Below are positions 1 to 6,882 of a stretch of 11,202 nt of DNA, piece by piece. Position numbers and translations under genes: made by a program. The first letter of the stretch is position 1. Every line of letters starts with the position of its first letter. Source of the stretch: Candidatus Delongbacteria bacterium (GTDB lineage Bacteria > UBA4055); assembly GCA_003477045.1 (NCBI GenBank), contig DMTS01000159.1, positions 39,178 to 50,379 on the forward strand. Direction: 5' to 3'. The notes below the pieces were generated by a model. The model made no database searches. It was not told the DNA's origin and saw nothing but the letters and a program-made list of their open reading frames with translations.

Positions 1-560
1 TTGAAATGGTAAACTGAGCTGTAAGGGAGAAGATCAATTATAGTATTGTAGCTGTCAAAAAGTTTGCTGAAAGCTTTTTTTCTTACGAACAGCTCGTTAT
101 TCGAAAGTTTATCCTTTTTATTGAGTATTATTATCTGAGGTATCTTATAATTCTCGAACATCTCTATGAGAGCAAGGTCATTTTCTGAAGGATCGTGCCT
201 TATATCAAGAATTGAAAAAGCCAAGCTGACCTTTTTAGAGTTTTTAAAGAATTCATTGATCATTTTCTTCCATTTCTGTTTTTCTGTTTTTGATACGGCG
301 GCGTAACCGTAGCCGGGGAGGTCAACGAAGTAAAAAAATGAATTTATAAGAAAGAAATTTATCAGCCGGGTTTTTCCGGGAGTGTTTCCCGTTTTAGCAA
401 GATTTTTGCGGTTCAGTATTGAATTTATTAAGGAAGATTTGCCCACATTCGATTTCCCTGTAAAAACTATCTGTTTCATACCGTCGTCAGCGATATCTGC
501 ACCGCTTGCGGAACTTGTGATATATTCAGAGCTGATTATTTTGAATTCGTTTTCTTTCAT
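1..560 (-). CDS. engB: EngB/YsxC/YihA-type ribosome-assembly GTPase, C-terminus cut by window edge
   Basis: This is a single-domain GTPase of the TrmE-Era-EngA-EngB superfamily; family members act in late assembly of the 50S ribosomal subunit. About 186 residues are visible. In order they show the G1/Walker A motif GKSNVGKSS (residues 35-43), the G2 region with T60-PGKT (60-64), G3 DLPGYGYA (80-87), G4 NKKDKL near residue 152, and a G5-like YSS close to the edge. Family members are usually about 195-210 residues, so only the last 10-25 residues should be missing beyond position 1. The ATG at 560 shares four bases (ATGA) with the lon stop codon, which implies translational coupling to lon. The same lon-engB order is known from Bacillus subtilis (lonA-ysxC). 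The assignment is firm; only the C-terminus is unseen. Confidence 0.96.
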   Translation of the reverse strand, partial: MKENEFKIISSEYITSSASGADIADDGMKQIVFTGKSNVGKSSLINSILNRKNLAKTGNTPGKTRLINFFLINSFFYFVDLPGYGYAAVSKTEKQKWKKMINEFFKNSKKVSLAFSILDIRHDPSENDLALIEMFENYKIPQIIILNKKDKLSNNELFVRKKAFSKLFDSYNTIIDLLPYSSVYHF

Positions 561-2920
561 AGTTGCGTCTTCATTGTCGTAGTTATTATTTCAGAAATGT
601 GCGAAACAGGGATAATGTTTAACGATCTTTTAATCTCTTTATCAATATTATCAAGGTCTTTTAAATTCTGCTGAGGAATAAAAACTGTTGAGATCTTTGA
701 TCTTTTGGCAGCCATCAGTTTTGTTTTCAGTCCGCCGATGGCCAGTATATCTCCGTGTATAGTAATCTCGCCGGTCATTGCGATATTCTGATCGAAAGGA
801 ATTTTCTTGATAGCACTTATCATAGAAATCACTATTGTTACTCCCGCTGAAGGGCCGTCTTTGGGTGTTGCCCCTTCGGGAAAATGAATATGGATCTCGT
901 TTTCGCTGAAAAGATTTCTGTCAATTTCAAACAGCTCAGCATTCGTTCTCAGATAACTGAAAGCGGCCTGAGCGGATTCTTTCATCACTTCACCGAGCTT
1001 TCCGGTAAGCCTCAGTTCAGGCTTTCCTGGAATAATGTTTGTCTCAACCTTTAAAATCGTTCCTCCTGAAATTGTCCAGGCAAGCCCGTTGACCTCACCG
1101 ATCTTTTTACCCGCAACATTTGAAAAATCCTTGTATTCCTCGATCCCGAGAAAAGCGCTTAAGTTCTTTTCGTTAACTTTCACGATCTTTTCAGGATCGT
1201 CAGTGACCATCCGAGCTGTTTTACGGCAAATCTTTGCGATCTTTCTTTCCAGCTCCCTCACTCCTGCTTCCATAGTGAATTCTGAAATTATTTTATATAC
1301 TGCGCTGTCTGAAATTTTCAGACTGTTTTCATTTATTCCGTTGGCTTTCTTCTGATCAGGTATTAAAAATCTGGAAGCAATCATGAATTTTTCCGGATCT
1401 ATGTAGCCGTCGAGTTTGATAAGCTCCATCCTGTCAAGCAGAGGAACAGGTATTCTATTCTGATCGTTAGCTGTGGCTATAAATAATACATTGCTCAAAT
1501 CGAATTCGACATCAAGATAATTGTCGGTAAATGTATTATTCTGTTCCGGGTCCAGTACTTCTAGAAGCGCTGACGCCGGATCGCCCCTGAAATCAGAAGA
1601 TATTTTGTCGATCTCGTCAAAGAGGATAAGCGGGTTGTTCACCCCTGCTTTTCTGAGGGACTGAATTATTTTACCGGGCATTGCGCCTATATAAGTTTTT
1701 CTGTGGCCTCTTATCTCTGCTTCATCATGAAGTCCGCCCAAAGCTATTCTTATATATTTTCTTCCAAGCGATCTGGCTATAGATTTTCCAAGTGAAGTTT
1801 TACCCGTACCCGGCGGTCCGACGAAACATAGGATCGGACTTTTTAACTTTTCAACCAGTTTTAAAACCGATAAGTATTCCAGAATCCTTTCTTTCGGTTT
1901 GATAAGTCCGTAATGATCCTCGTCAAGGATCTTTTCGGCTGTGTTCAGATCAATGTTGACTTCTCCGGATTTTTTCCACGGCAGAGAGATCACAAGTTCA
2001 AGATAGTCGCGGATAAGACCGTATTCCGGAGACATAGAGTGCATTTTACTAAGTTTTTCGATCTCAATGTCAGCTTTAATAACAGCCTGTTCCGAAAGTT
2101 CGTTGTTCTTCTTCATCTCCCTGATCCTGATTACTTCAGGGATCTGAACCGACTCTGCTCCAAGTTCCGAACTAAGCCCTTTAAGTTTTTCCCGTAAAAA
2201 ATAGTCCTTCTGCTCCTTCAATGTTCTCTGGGTTACTTCAGCTTCTATCTTTTTTTCCAGCCTGGCGAACTCAATTTCGTTTACAAGAACGATATGAAGC
2301 TCATTTACAAGCGATTTCAGATCGCTTATCTCCAGCATCTTCTGAGACCTTCTGTAGTTGAGGTTCAAGCTTCCTAAAATGATGTCTGCGAAAGACAGAG
2401 GGTTAATAAATTCATCGTCCAGATTGATCAGATAATCAGGTCTTTCTATATGCGGATTAAGGTCGAGGTACTGCCTATAAAGTCTTTTAAGTATGCGGAG
2501 AGAGGCTTTTGTAATGTCGTCATTATCGGTTTCTAATTCGACAGGTTCTACCCGGGCAAAAAGATTCATATTGTTTTTATCGAAATCGGTAATCCTGACC
2601 CTTTTAAGGCATCTTATAACAGCTTTGGTTCCGAAAGCGGGAAGCTTTATAACCTGCATAACTTTAGCTATGCAGCCGAACTTGTAGAACGATTCGGGTG
2701 TCAGATCGGACGAATACTGGTTCTTTTTGCCCAGTACTACTATCATTGAGTCGCTCAATTCGGCTTCCTCGAGCATTTCTGTCGTATAATTATTGTCTAT
2801 GCTGACCGAAATTATATTTCCGGGAACAGGTATTTTTTCCTTTGAGGGCAGTACTTTCAGCATTTGTCCTCCGGTTATATTACCTGCTGTTTCGTTCCCT
2901 GTTTTTAAGTTGCCGTACAT
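557..2920 (-). CDS. lon: ATP-dependent endopeptidase Lon (LonA type)
   Basis: Lon is a cytosolic, homo-hexameric AAA+ serine protease that degrades misfolded and selected regulatory proteins. The 787-residue product has the usual layout: an N-terminal substrate-binding domain (about 22-210), a helical/coiled region (about 215-310), an AAA+ module with Walker A GPPGTGKT (368-375), Walker B LILFDEID (431-438), a sensor-1 TAND, the arginine finger in LLDRME (R497) and sensor-2 GVRELE (553-558), then the protease domain. The catalytic pair is intact: S691 in PKDGPSAGV and K734 in GGLKTKLMAA, 43 residues apart as in E. coli Lon (S679/K722). The start is ambiguous. ATG 2920 follows AGGGG and lies 7 bases after the kinase stop, while ATG 2863 (residue 20) follows a better GGAGG. 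Recognisable Lon homology begins only around residue 21, so the true protein may be 768 residues. lon sits third in a four-gene operon and overlaps engB by ATGA. Confidence 0.98.
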   Translation of the reverse strand: MYGNLKTGNETAGNITGGQMLKVLPSKEKIPVPGNIISVSIDNNYTTEMLEEAELSDSMIVVLGKKNQYSSDLTPESFYKFGCIAKVMQVIKLPAFGTKAVIRCLKRVRITDFDKNNMNLFARVEPVELETDNDDITKASLRILKRLYRQYLDLNPHIERPDYLINLDDEFINPLSFADIILGSLNLNYRRSQKMLEISDLKSLVNELHIVLVNEIEFARLEKKIEAEVTQRTLKEQKDYFLREKLKGLSSELGAESVQIPEVIRIREMKKNNELSEQAVIKADIEIEKLSKMHSMSPEYGLIRDYLELVISLPWKKSGEVNIDLNTAEKILDEDHYGLIKPKERILEYLSVLKLVEKLKSPILCFVGPPGTGKTSLGKSIARSLGRKYIRIALGGLHDEAEIRGHRKTYIGAMPGKIIQSLRKAGVNNPLILFDEIDKISSDFRGDPASALLEVLDPEQNNTFTDNYLDVEFDLSNVLFIATANDQNRIPVPLLDRMELIKLDGYIDPEKFMIASRFLIPDQKKANGINENSLKISDSAVYKIISEFTMEAGVRELERKIAKICRKTARMVTDDPEKIVKVNEKNLSAFLGIEEYKDFSNVAGKKIGEVNGLAWTISGGTILKVETNIIPGKPELRLTGKLGEVMKESAQAAFSYLRTNAELFEIDRNLFSENEIHIHFPEGATPKDGPSAGVTIVISMISAIKKIPFDQNIAMTGEITIHGDILAIGGLKTKLMAAKRSKISTVFIPQQNLKDLDNIDKEIKRSLNIIPVSHISEIITTTMKTQL
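2861..2872 (-). promoter_or_regulatory. Internal Shine-Dalgarno plus ATG: alternative lon start
   Basis: On the minus strand GGAGG (2872-2868) lies four bases before an in-frame ATG (2863-2861) that is codon 20 of the longest lon reading frame. This is closer to the anti-SD consensus than the AGGGG (2929-2925) preceding the ATG at 2920. Either Lon starts here, or two N-terminal isoforms are made. What is seen is the motif; its use is inferred. Confidence 0.5.
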
Positions 2921-2927
2921 ATTTCCC

Positions 2928-4097
2928 CTAGATAAATTTGTTCAACTCAATTCTGAATACCGATCCGTCCGGTCCTGTTTCTTTTATGAACAGGCTTCCG
3001 TTGTGATACTGCTCAATAACTTTCTTGGCAAGGGAAAGGCCTAAGCCCCATCCTCTTTTTTTTGTGGTGAAGCCTGTTTCAAAAACTTTTTTTCTTATCG
3101 ATGATCCGATCCCGGTTCCGTTGTCGTGTATCTCGATGACTATTTTATTTTTTTCATCGAACATTTTTAGAATGATGGTTCCTTTCCGGTCGGGTTTTAA
3201 AGATTCGATCGCATTTTTAAGAAGATTCTCGACAGTCCACTCAATAAGAACAGCGTTCGCATAGATATTCGGCACATCGCTCAATTCTTTCAGGATCGTA
3301 ATTCTTTCAGGATCAAGTGTAACTCTTCTGGAAATATAATCCGCGCTCCTGTTAAGAATAGCTTTTAAGTCGCACATAGTAAAGTCATGCTCAGAGGATA
3401 TTTTCGAAAATCTGTCAACTATGATAGATATCCTTTCAACATCATCTTTCAATCCTTCTTCAACAGCATTGAGGCTGTCATTTTCTTTACCAAGCTCAGA
3501 AAGATATTCTCTCCATCCTTTTAGAGAAGTCAGGGGAGTTCCAAGCTGATGAGCGGTTTCTTTAGACATGGCTATCCATATAGACTGCTTTTCATTTCTT
3601 CTCATGAACATATAAAGATACCAGGTGATAAAAGCGGTCAGCAGGATCGACCCGATTAGGAGAAGCGGGTAATATTTTATTTTGTCTAGCAGATCATCGG
3701 GAATGTAGTATAAGCGCTTTTCAGTCAGTCCGTCAGAATATATCAATGGGGAAATCCCCGTATTTTCATACACTCCTAGAGAGGCGGCAGGATCATCTTC
3801 AACAGGAAGAAAGGACCAGAAGACGGGCCTGTCGTTGCCGTCAACTATCAGAAAAGATCTTTCACCTGCAGCAAGGATCTCTGTAATTTTTCTAAAACGA
3901 CGGCTTTCTTCTACTACATCTTTACTTGGAAAATTATTGAATTTTTCAATTGCGCTGATTATCATGTTTGAAGTATTCTGGCTGTGATTTTTTAAGATCA
4001 GCCAGTGATATCCGAAAACGAACGATATTACAAGAAAAGAAAATGCGATCAGAAATAGCTTTGATATCGATTCGTATGGTTTAGGGTTCATGTTCAT
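2928..4097 (-). CDS. Membrane sensor histidine kinase, no response regulator adjacent
   Basis: A 389-residue two-component sensor kinase that should autophosphorylate on His and pass phosphate to an unseen response regulator. Transmembrane helices lie at about 13-35 and 143-165 and frame a periplasmic sensor region of about 105 residues with no domain I recognise. The cytoplasmic part follows almost directly after the second helix, with no clear HAMP or PAS domain. The H-box is KETAHQLGTPL with phospho-acceptor H183, of the form common in Bacteroidota-like kinases. The ATPase domain has the N-box ENLLKNAIE (290-298), G1 DNGTGI (325-330), an F-box around FETGFTTK (339-346) and G2 GWGLGL (349-354). 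All key residues are present, so it should be active. The ATG overlaps the kdtA stop codon (ATGA), has only a weak Shine-Dalgarno, and is probably translated by coupling. A second ATG two codons later is a possible start. The stimulus is unknown; the position between an LPS-core gene and lon suggests envelope or protein stress, which is inference. Confidence 0.93.
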   Translation of the reverse strand: MNMNPKPYESISKLFLIAFSFLVISFVFGYHWLILKNHSQNTSNMIISAIEKFNNFPSKDVVEESRRFRKITEILAAGERSFLIVDGNDRPVFWSFLPVEDDPAASLGVYENTGISPLIYSDGLTEKRLYYIPDDLLDKIKYYPLLLIGSILLTAFITWYLYMFMRRNEKQSIWIAMSKETAHQLGTPLTSLKGWREYLSELGKENDSLNAVEEGLKDDVERISIIVDRFSKISSEHDFTMCDLKAILNRSADYISRRVTLDPERITILKELSDVPNIYANAVLIEWTVENLLKNAIESLKPDRKGTIILKMFDEKNKIVIEIHDNGTGIGSSIRKKVFETGFTTKKRGWGLGLSLAKKVIEQYHNGSLFIKETGPDGSVFRIELNKFI

Positions 4098-5476
4098 TTC
4101 TGTTTTTCTTTGTTCGATTCTCTGTTAAGGATATCTTCCAGTTCTTTTTCCGTTATTGAATTGCCTTTTTCAGAATTATTCTTGCGGGTGTTTTCTTCAA
4201 TAGTTTTAAGAATTTTATTGGTGGCCCCGCTGTGGTCTCTTATATAACCCGAACTGATCTCTGAAACCTTTTCATAGAGTTTTTTATCCGACCATAAACT
4301 GCTGACTATATTATAAAGCTCTCTATCGTCATTAAAGATCATACCGCAGTTTAAAATGTTCATTTCCTGGGCTTCAGGTGATTTATCCAGATTCGGTCCG
4401 AATACTACAGGGAGCCCGTAAACCGCAGGTTCCAATACCGAATGCAGTCCGTTTCTGGAGAAACCTCCTCCTACATACGCGATCTTTCCGTATCTATATA
4501 TCTTTGTAAGAAGTCCGATCTTGTCAATTATTAAAACATCATATTCGTTAAGTTTTTCCTTTCCGGTCATATCTGTGAACGCAAGGTATCCGAGATCTTT
4601 TTCCTGACACATACTTTCGATCTTGTAGATATGATCTGCGCCTATCTCATGAGGAACCAGTATAAGAACTGCATTGCGGAATTTTTTCTTCAGATCAACC
4701 CAGCAGTTAATTATATGCTTTTCATCTGCCGGCCATGAGCTTCCCGCTATGAATATGTGATCGTTCCCCGCAAGAGATTCAAAATAGTCTATCCCCAGTG
4801 AAGATTCGGCCTCATAAATAACTGCATCATATCGGGTATCTCCGCTGACATGAATTTTGTCCGGATACGGAAAAACGGATAAAAACCTCTGCTTTTGTTT
4901 TTCACTTATCGTGATTATTCCGGTAAGGTTTGAGAATATCGATCTGAAAAAGAATTTAGCGTACCATTTATCCATTTTGGTGTCATCGGCAAAAAGACCG
5001 TTTATTAAAAACACCGGTACTGACCTTTTCTTTAATTCCCATAAAAAATTAGGCCAAACATCATGCTTAGATATTAAAACGATGTCAGGATTGATCGTAT
5101 TTATGAACCTTTTGGTTTCTATGTAGAAATCGAAAGGTGTGTAGGTAATAAGGCTAAACATGGGATTGTTTTTGTCTATGTGCTCGTAAGCGGACGGCGA
5201 GTAAAGCGAAAGAACGATGTTATATTCTGTTTGTTTAGAATCGTTCAGTTTTTTCACGATAGGAAGGATCTGTTTATACTCGCCCATTGACGAACAGTGA
5301 AAAAGAACGGTTACGCTGTACGGATTCAGATTTATTCTGTTTTTTGAAAGGGTTTTTGAAATTCCTGATCTAACTTCTATTGATCTGCGGAGTTTTTTAC
5401 TAAACAAGGATATGATCGATATCGAGAAATAAACTAAAGGGACAATTATGAGATTATAAACCAACTTTATGAACAA
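4094..5476 (-). CDS. kdtA: 3-deoxy-D-manno-octulosonic acid (Kdo) transferase, TTG start
   Basis: KdtA/WaaA transfers Kdo from CMP-Kdo to the lipid A precursor at the cytoplasmic face of the inner membrane, beginning the LPS inner core. With the TTG start the protein has 460 residues (family usually about 400-430). It shows an N-terminal hydrophobic anchor (about 4-24), then HCSSMGEY with the presumed catalytic Glu at 66 (equivalent to SVGE in E. coli), TYTPFDF, KHDVWPN (137-143), GDTRYDA (212-218), AGSSWPADE (244-252), and the CMP-Kdo-binding region VGGGFSRNGLHSVLEPAVYGLP, in which HSVLEP replaces the more usual HNxLEP. The last 30 or so residues are a charged tail outside the conserved domain. 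The frame is open up to a TTG at 5542, but TTG 5476 is preferred: AAGGAG lies six bases upstream, the protein then begins like the family, and the likely promoter overlaps the longer frame. First gene of the operon. Confidence 0.94.
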   Translation of the reverse strand: MFIKLVYNLIIVPLVYFSISIISLFSKKLRRSIEVRSGISKTLSKNRINLNPYSVTVLFHCSSMGEYKQILPIVKKLNDSKQTEYNIVLSLYSPSAYEHIDKNNPMFSLITYTPFDFYIETKRFINTINPDIVLISKHDVWPNFLWELKKRSVPVFLINGLFADDTKMDKWYAKFFFRSIFSNLTGIITISEKQKQRFLSVFPYPDKIHVSGDTRYDAVIYEAESSLGIDYFESLAGNDHIFIAGSSWPADEKHIINCWVDLKKKFRNAVLILVPHEIGADHIYKIESMCQEKDLGYLAFTDMTGKEKLNEYDVLIIDKIGLLTKIYRYGKIAYVGGGFSRNGLHSVLEPAVYGLPVVFGPNLDKSPEAQEMNILNCGMIFNDDRELYNIVSSLWSDKKLYEKVSEISSGYIRDHSGATNKILKTIEENTRKNNSEKGNSITEKELEDILNRESNKEKQK

Positions 5477-5482
5477 ATCAGA

Positions 5483-5488
5483 CTCCTT
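5483..5488 (-). promoter_or_regulatory. Ribosome binding site that fixes the kdtA TTG start
   Basis: AAGGAG on the minus strand lies six bases upstream of TTG (5476-5474). Neither the in-frame ATG at 5509 nor the TTG at 5542 has a comparable site, so this element decides the start in favour of the 460-residue protein. Confidence 0.8.
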
Positions 5489-5512
5489 ACTATCTAATTG
5501 GATAATCATGAC

Positions 5513-5542
5513 AATATAAGTAATTACTATGCGAAATTTCAA
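5513..5542 (-). promoter_or_regulatory. Predicted sigma-70 promoter of the kdtA-kinase-lon-engB operon
   Basis: On the minus strand a -35-like TTGAAA (5542-5537) is separated by 18 bases from TATATT (5518-5513); read as TTATAT the spacing is 17. Initiation near 5506 would leave a leader of about 30 bases carrying the AAGGAG site before TTG 5476. The -35 boxes of this promoter and the oppositely directed one (5562-5567) are about 20 bases apart. Confidence 0.6.
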
Positions 5543-5561
5543 CCTAAAAAAAATTATTTTA

Positions 5562-5590
5562 TTGCGCTCTGATTAGTTTGTCATTATATT
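5562..5590 (+). promoter_or_regulatory. Predicted sigma-70 promoter of the lipoprotein gene
   Basis: TTGCGC (5562-5567), 17 bases, then TATATT (5585-5590). The expected start of transcription near 5597 gives a leader of about 35 bases containing GGAGG before the ATG at 5632. It is back-to-back with the kdtA promoter. Confidence 0.6.
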
Positions 5591-5631
5591 GCAGTCTGAC
5601 AACAAAAAAACAAAATTCAGGGAGGAAAACC

Positions 5632-6804
5632 ATGATAAAAAAATTAGCATTGATAATTGCGATATCAGCATCGCTGGTGATGATGTCCTGCTCAGAGGAT
5701 AAAAGTTCCGAACCGACCGTAAACGATTCACAGGCTCTTCAGGGAGAATTAACAGGTGTTGCAGGTGATATGATGACCTCACAGGGTGCTGTGGCTATGA
5801 GCCAGGGTTCAACAATGATGGTCGATCTGCCTTTCTCAATGCCGATGAAGAGTATAAATGAGATTTTCGGAAAGCTCGAGAAAACAGAAAAATTCGCACA
5901 GGCTGCTATGCTTAAAAAACTGTTTCCGATCTCAGAATTTTCGACGAAACAGGAAGATCATCTTATTTTTGCAAATCATCTGGGTACATATACCCTTCAG
6001 GCTCTGACATGGTACACTGATCCGGAAACAGGAGAGCAGTATGTCACCTCAGCCACATGGAATGCTGTATTAGGCGGAAGCCAGATCATAATAAGTATTC
6101 CAAAATCAGTATCGGGCCTCCAGTACGACATCAGATACGAACTCAACGATTATATGGATGAACTGGTTTCTTGGTACGATGCTGAGCAATATTATTATAG
6201 CGAATATTACCCGACGATCATCGATCTGGATATATTCACCGATAACACTAATGTTTTCGCATTAGATATGACTGGGGACTGGGAATACATCTCTGCACTT
6301 GACGATGTTATGCCGAGAACGCTTGTCTTTGATCTTGTAATGGCTCCGTTCTCTTTAAACATAACAATGGATATTGTCGGTACGCTTGAATTTAATTTAG
6401 CAATGAGCATAAAAGAAAACAATGTCACAAAGGTGTCTTTAGCTGTTGATGCAATATTCTACGATCCTGCATGGGATGATCTGTCTTCGATAGATGTGAC
6501 ATATACAAGCAACAACTATACGATCGAGCTTTTTGCGGATTCTGAATACACCACCTATATTGAATCAGAGCTTTACACTCTTCAGGGTGAAGTTGATATG
6601 ATCAATGCGGGAGTTCACACTTATTGCAAGATATTCGAAGGCGATAATCAGATCGGCCAGCTGAAAGCTATGATAGTTACTGTGACAGACGATTACGGAA
6701 CTCATGATGAGCTGGAGGTATATATTCTGTTCAATGACGGTAGCAAGATGACCATTGAACAGCTGATGCTTGCTTTCGGAGAATATGCAGCCATCGTAGG
6801 ATAA
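5632..6804 (+). CDS. Predicted lipoprotein of unknown function
   Basis: I do not recognise a family. The ATG at 5632 is chosen because GGGAGG lies six bases upstream and the product then opens with a clean lipoprotein signal: MIKK, a hydrophobic stretch (5-16) and a lipobox VMMSC with lipidated Cys20. Met at -3 is slightly atypical. The residue after Cys is Ser, followed by a Ser/Glu/Asp/Lys linker, so outer-membrane placement is plausible. The 390-residue chain is acidic and rich in Tyr, Thr, Asp and Met. Residues 40-75 are Met/Gly/Ser-rich, and from about 115 onward alternating polar/hydrophobic strands with many aromatic residues suggest a beta-rich fold exposed in the periplasm or at the surface. 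Only one Cys besides the lipidated one is seen (near 332). The gene is monocistronic between its own promoter and a strong terminator. No catalytic motif is visible. Confidence 0.9.
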   Translation: MIKKLALIIAISASLVMMSCSEDKSSEPTVNDSQALQGELTGVAGDMMTSQGAVAMSQGSTMMVDLPFSMPMKSINEIFGKLEKTEKFAQAAMLKKLFPISEFSTKQEDHLIFANHLGTYTLQALTWYTDPETGEQYVTSATWNAVLGGSQIIISIPKSVSGLQYDIRYELNDYMDELVSWYDAEQYYYSEYYPTIIDLDIFTDNTNVFALDMTGDWEYISALDDVMPRTLVFDLVMAPFSLNITMDIVGTLEFNLAMSIKENNVTKVSLAVDAIFYDPAWDDLSSIDVTYTSNNYTIELFADSEYTTYIESELYTLQGEVDMINAGVHTYCKIFEGDNQIGQLKAMIVTVTDDYGTHDELEVYILFNDGSKMTIEQLMLAFGEYAAIVG

Positions 6805-6821
6805 TAGTTAAAATCTTCAAT

Positions 6822-6850
6822 AAAAAAGCTGTCAATTGACAGCTTTTTTT
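6822..6850 (+). terminator. Intrinsic terminator after the lipoprotein gene
   Basis: A perfect palindrome, six A, then GCTGTC-AATT-GACAGC, then seven T, centred between 6835 and 6836, 17 bases after the lipoprotein stop codon. The T-run makes it a good rho-independent terminator on the plus strand, and the A-run makes it potentially active on the other strand. The next gene starts 32 bases later and must use readthrough or a promoter near this site. Confidence 0.92.
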
Positions 6851-6882
6851 ATTAGATTTATTCAAGTTTAAAAAGGATCAGA

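Noticed and set aside
1035..1355. Open frame of 106 codons antisense to lon (similarly 1913-2197, 2493-2687, 2793-3044)
   Set aside because: All lie within the conserved coding sequence of lon or its junction, show low-complexity Phe/Ser/Leu-rich composition typical of a shadow frame, and lack ribosome sites.
5477..5542. kdtA starting at TTG 5542 or ATG 5509 (482- or 471-residue product)
   Set aside because: No ribosome site precedes either codon, a promoter-like pair overlaps the segment, and the extra residues do not resemble the family's N-terminus.
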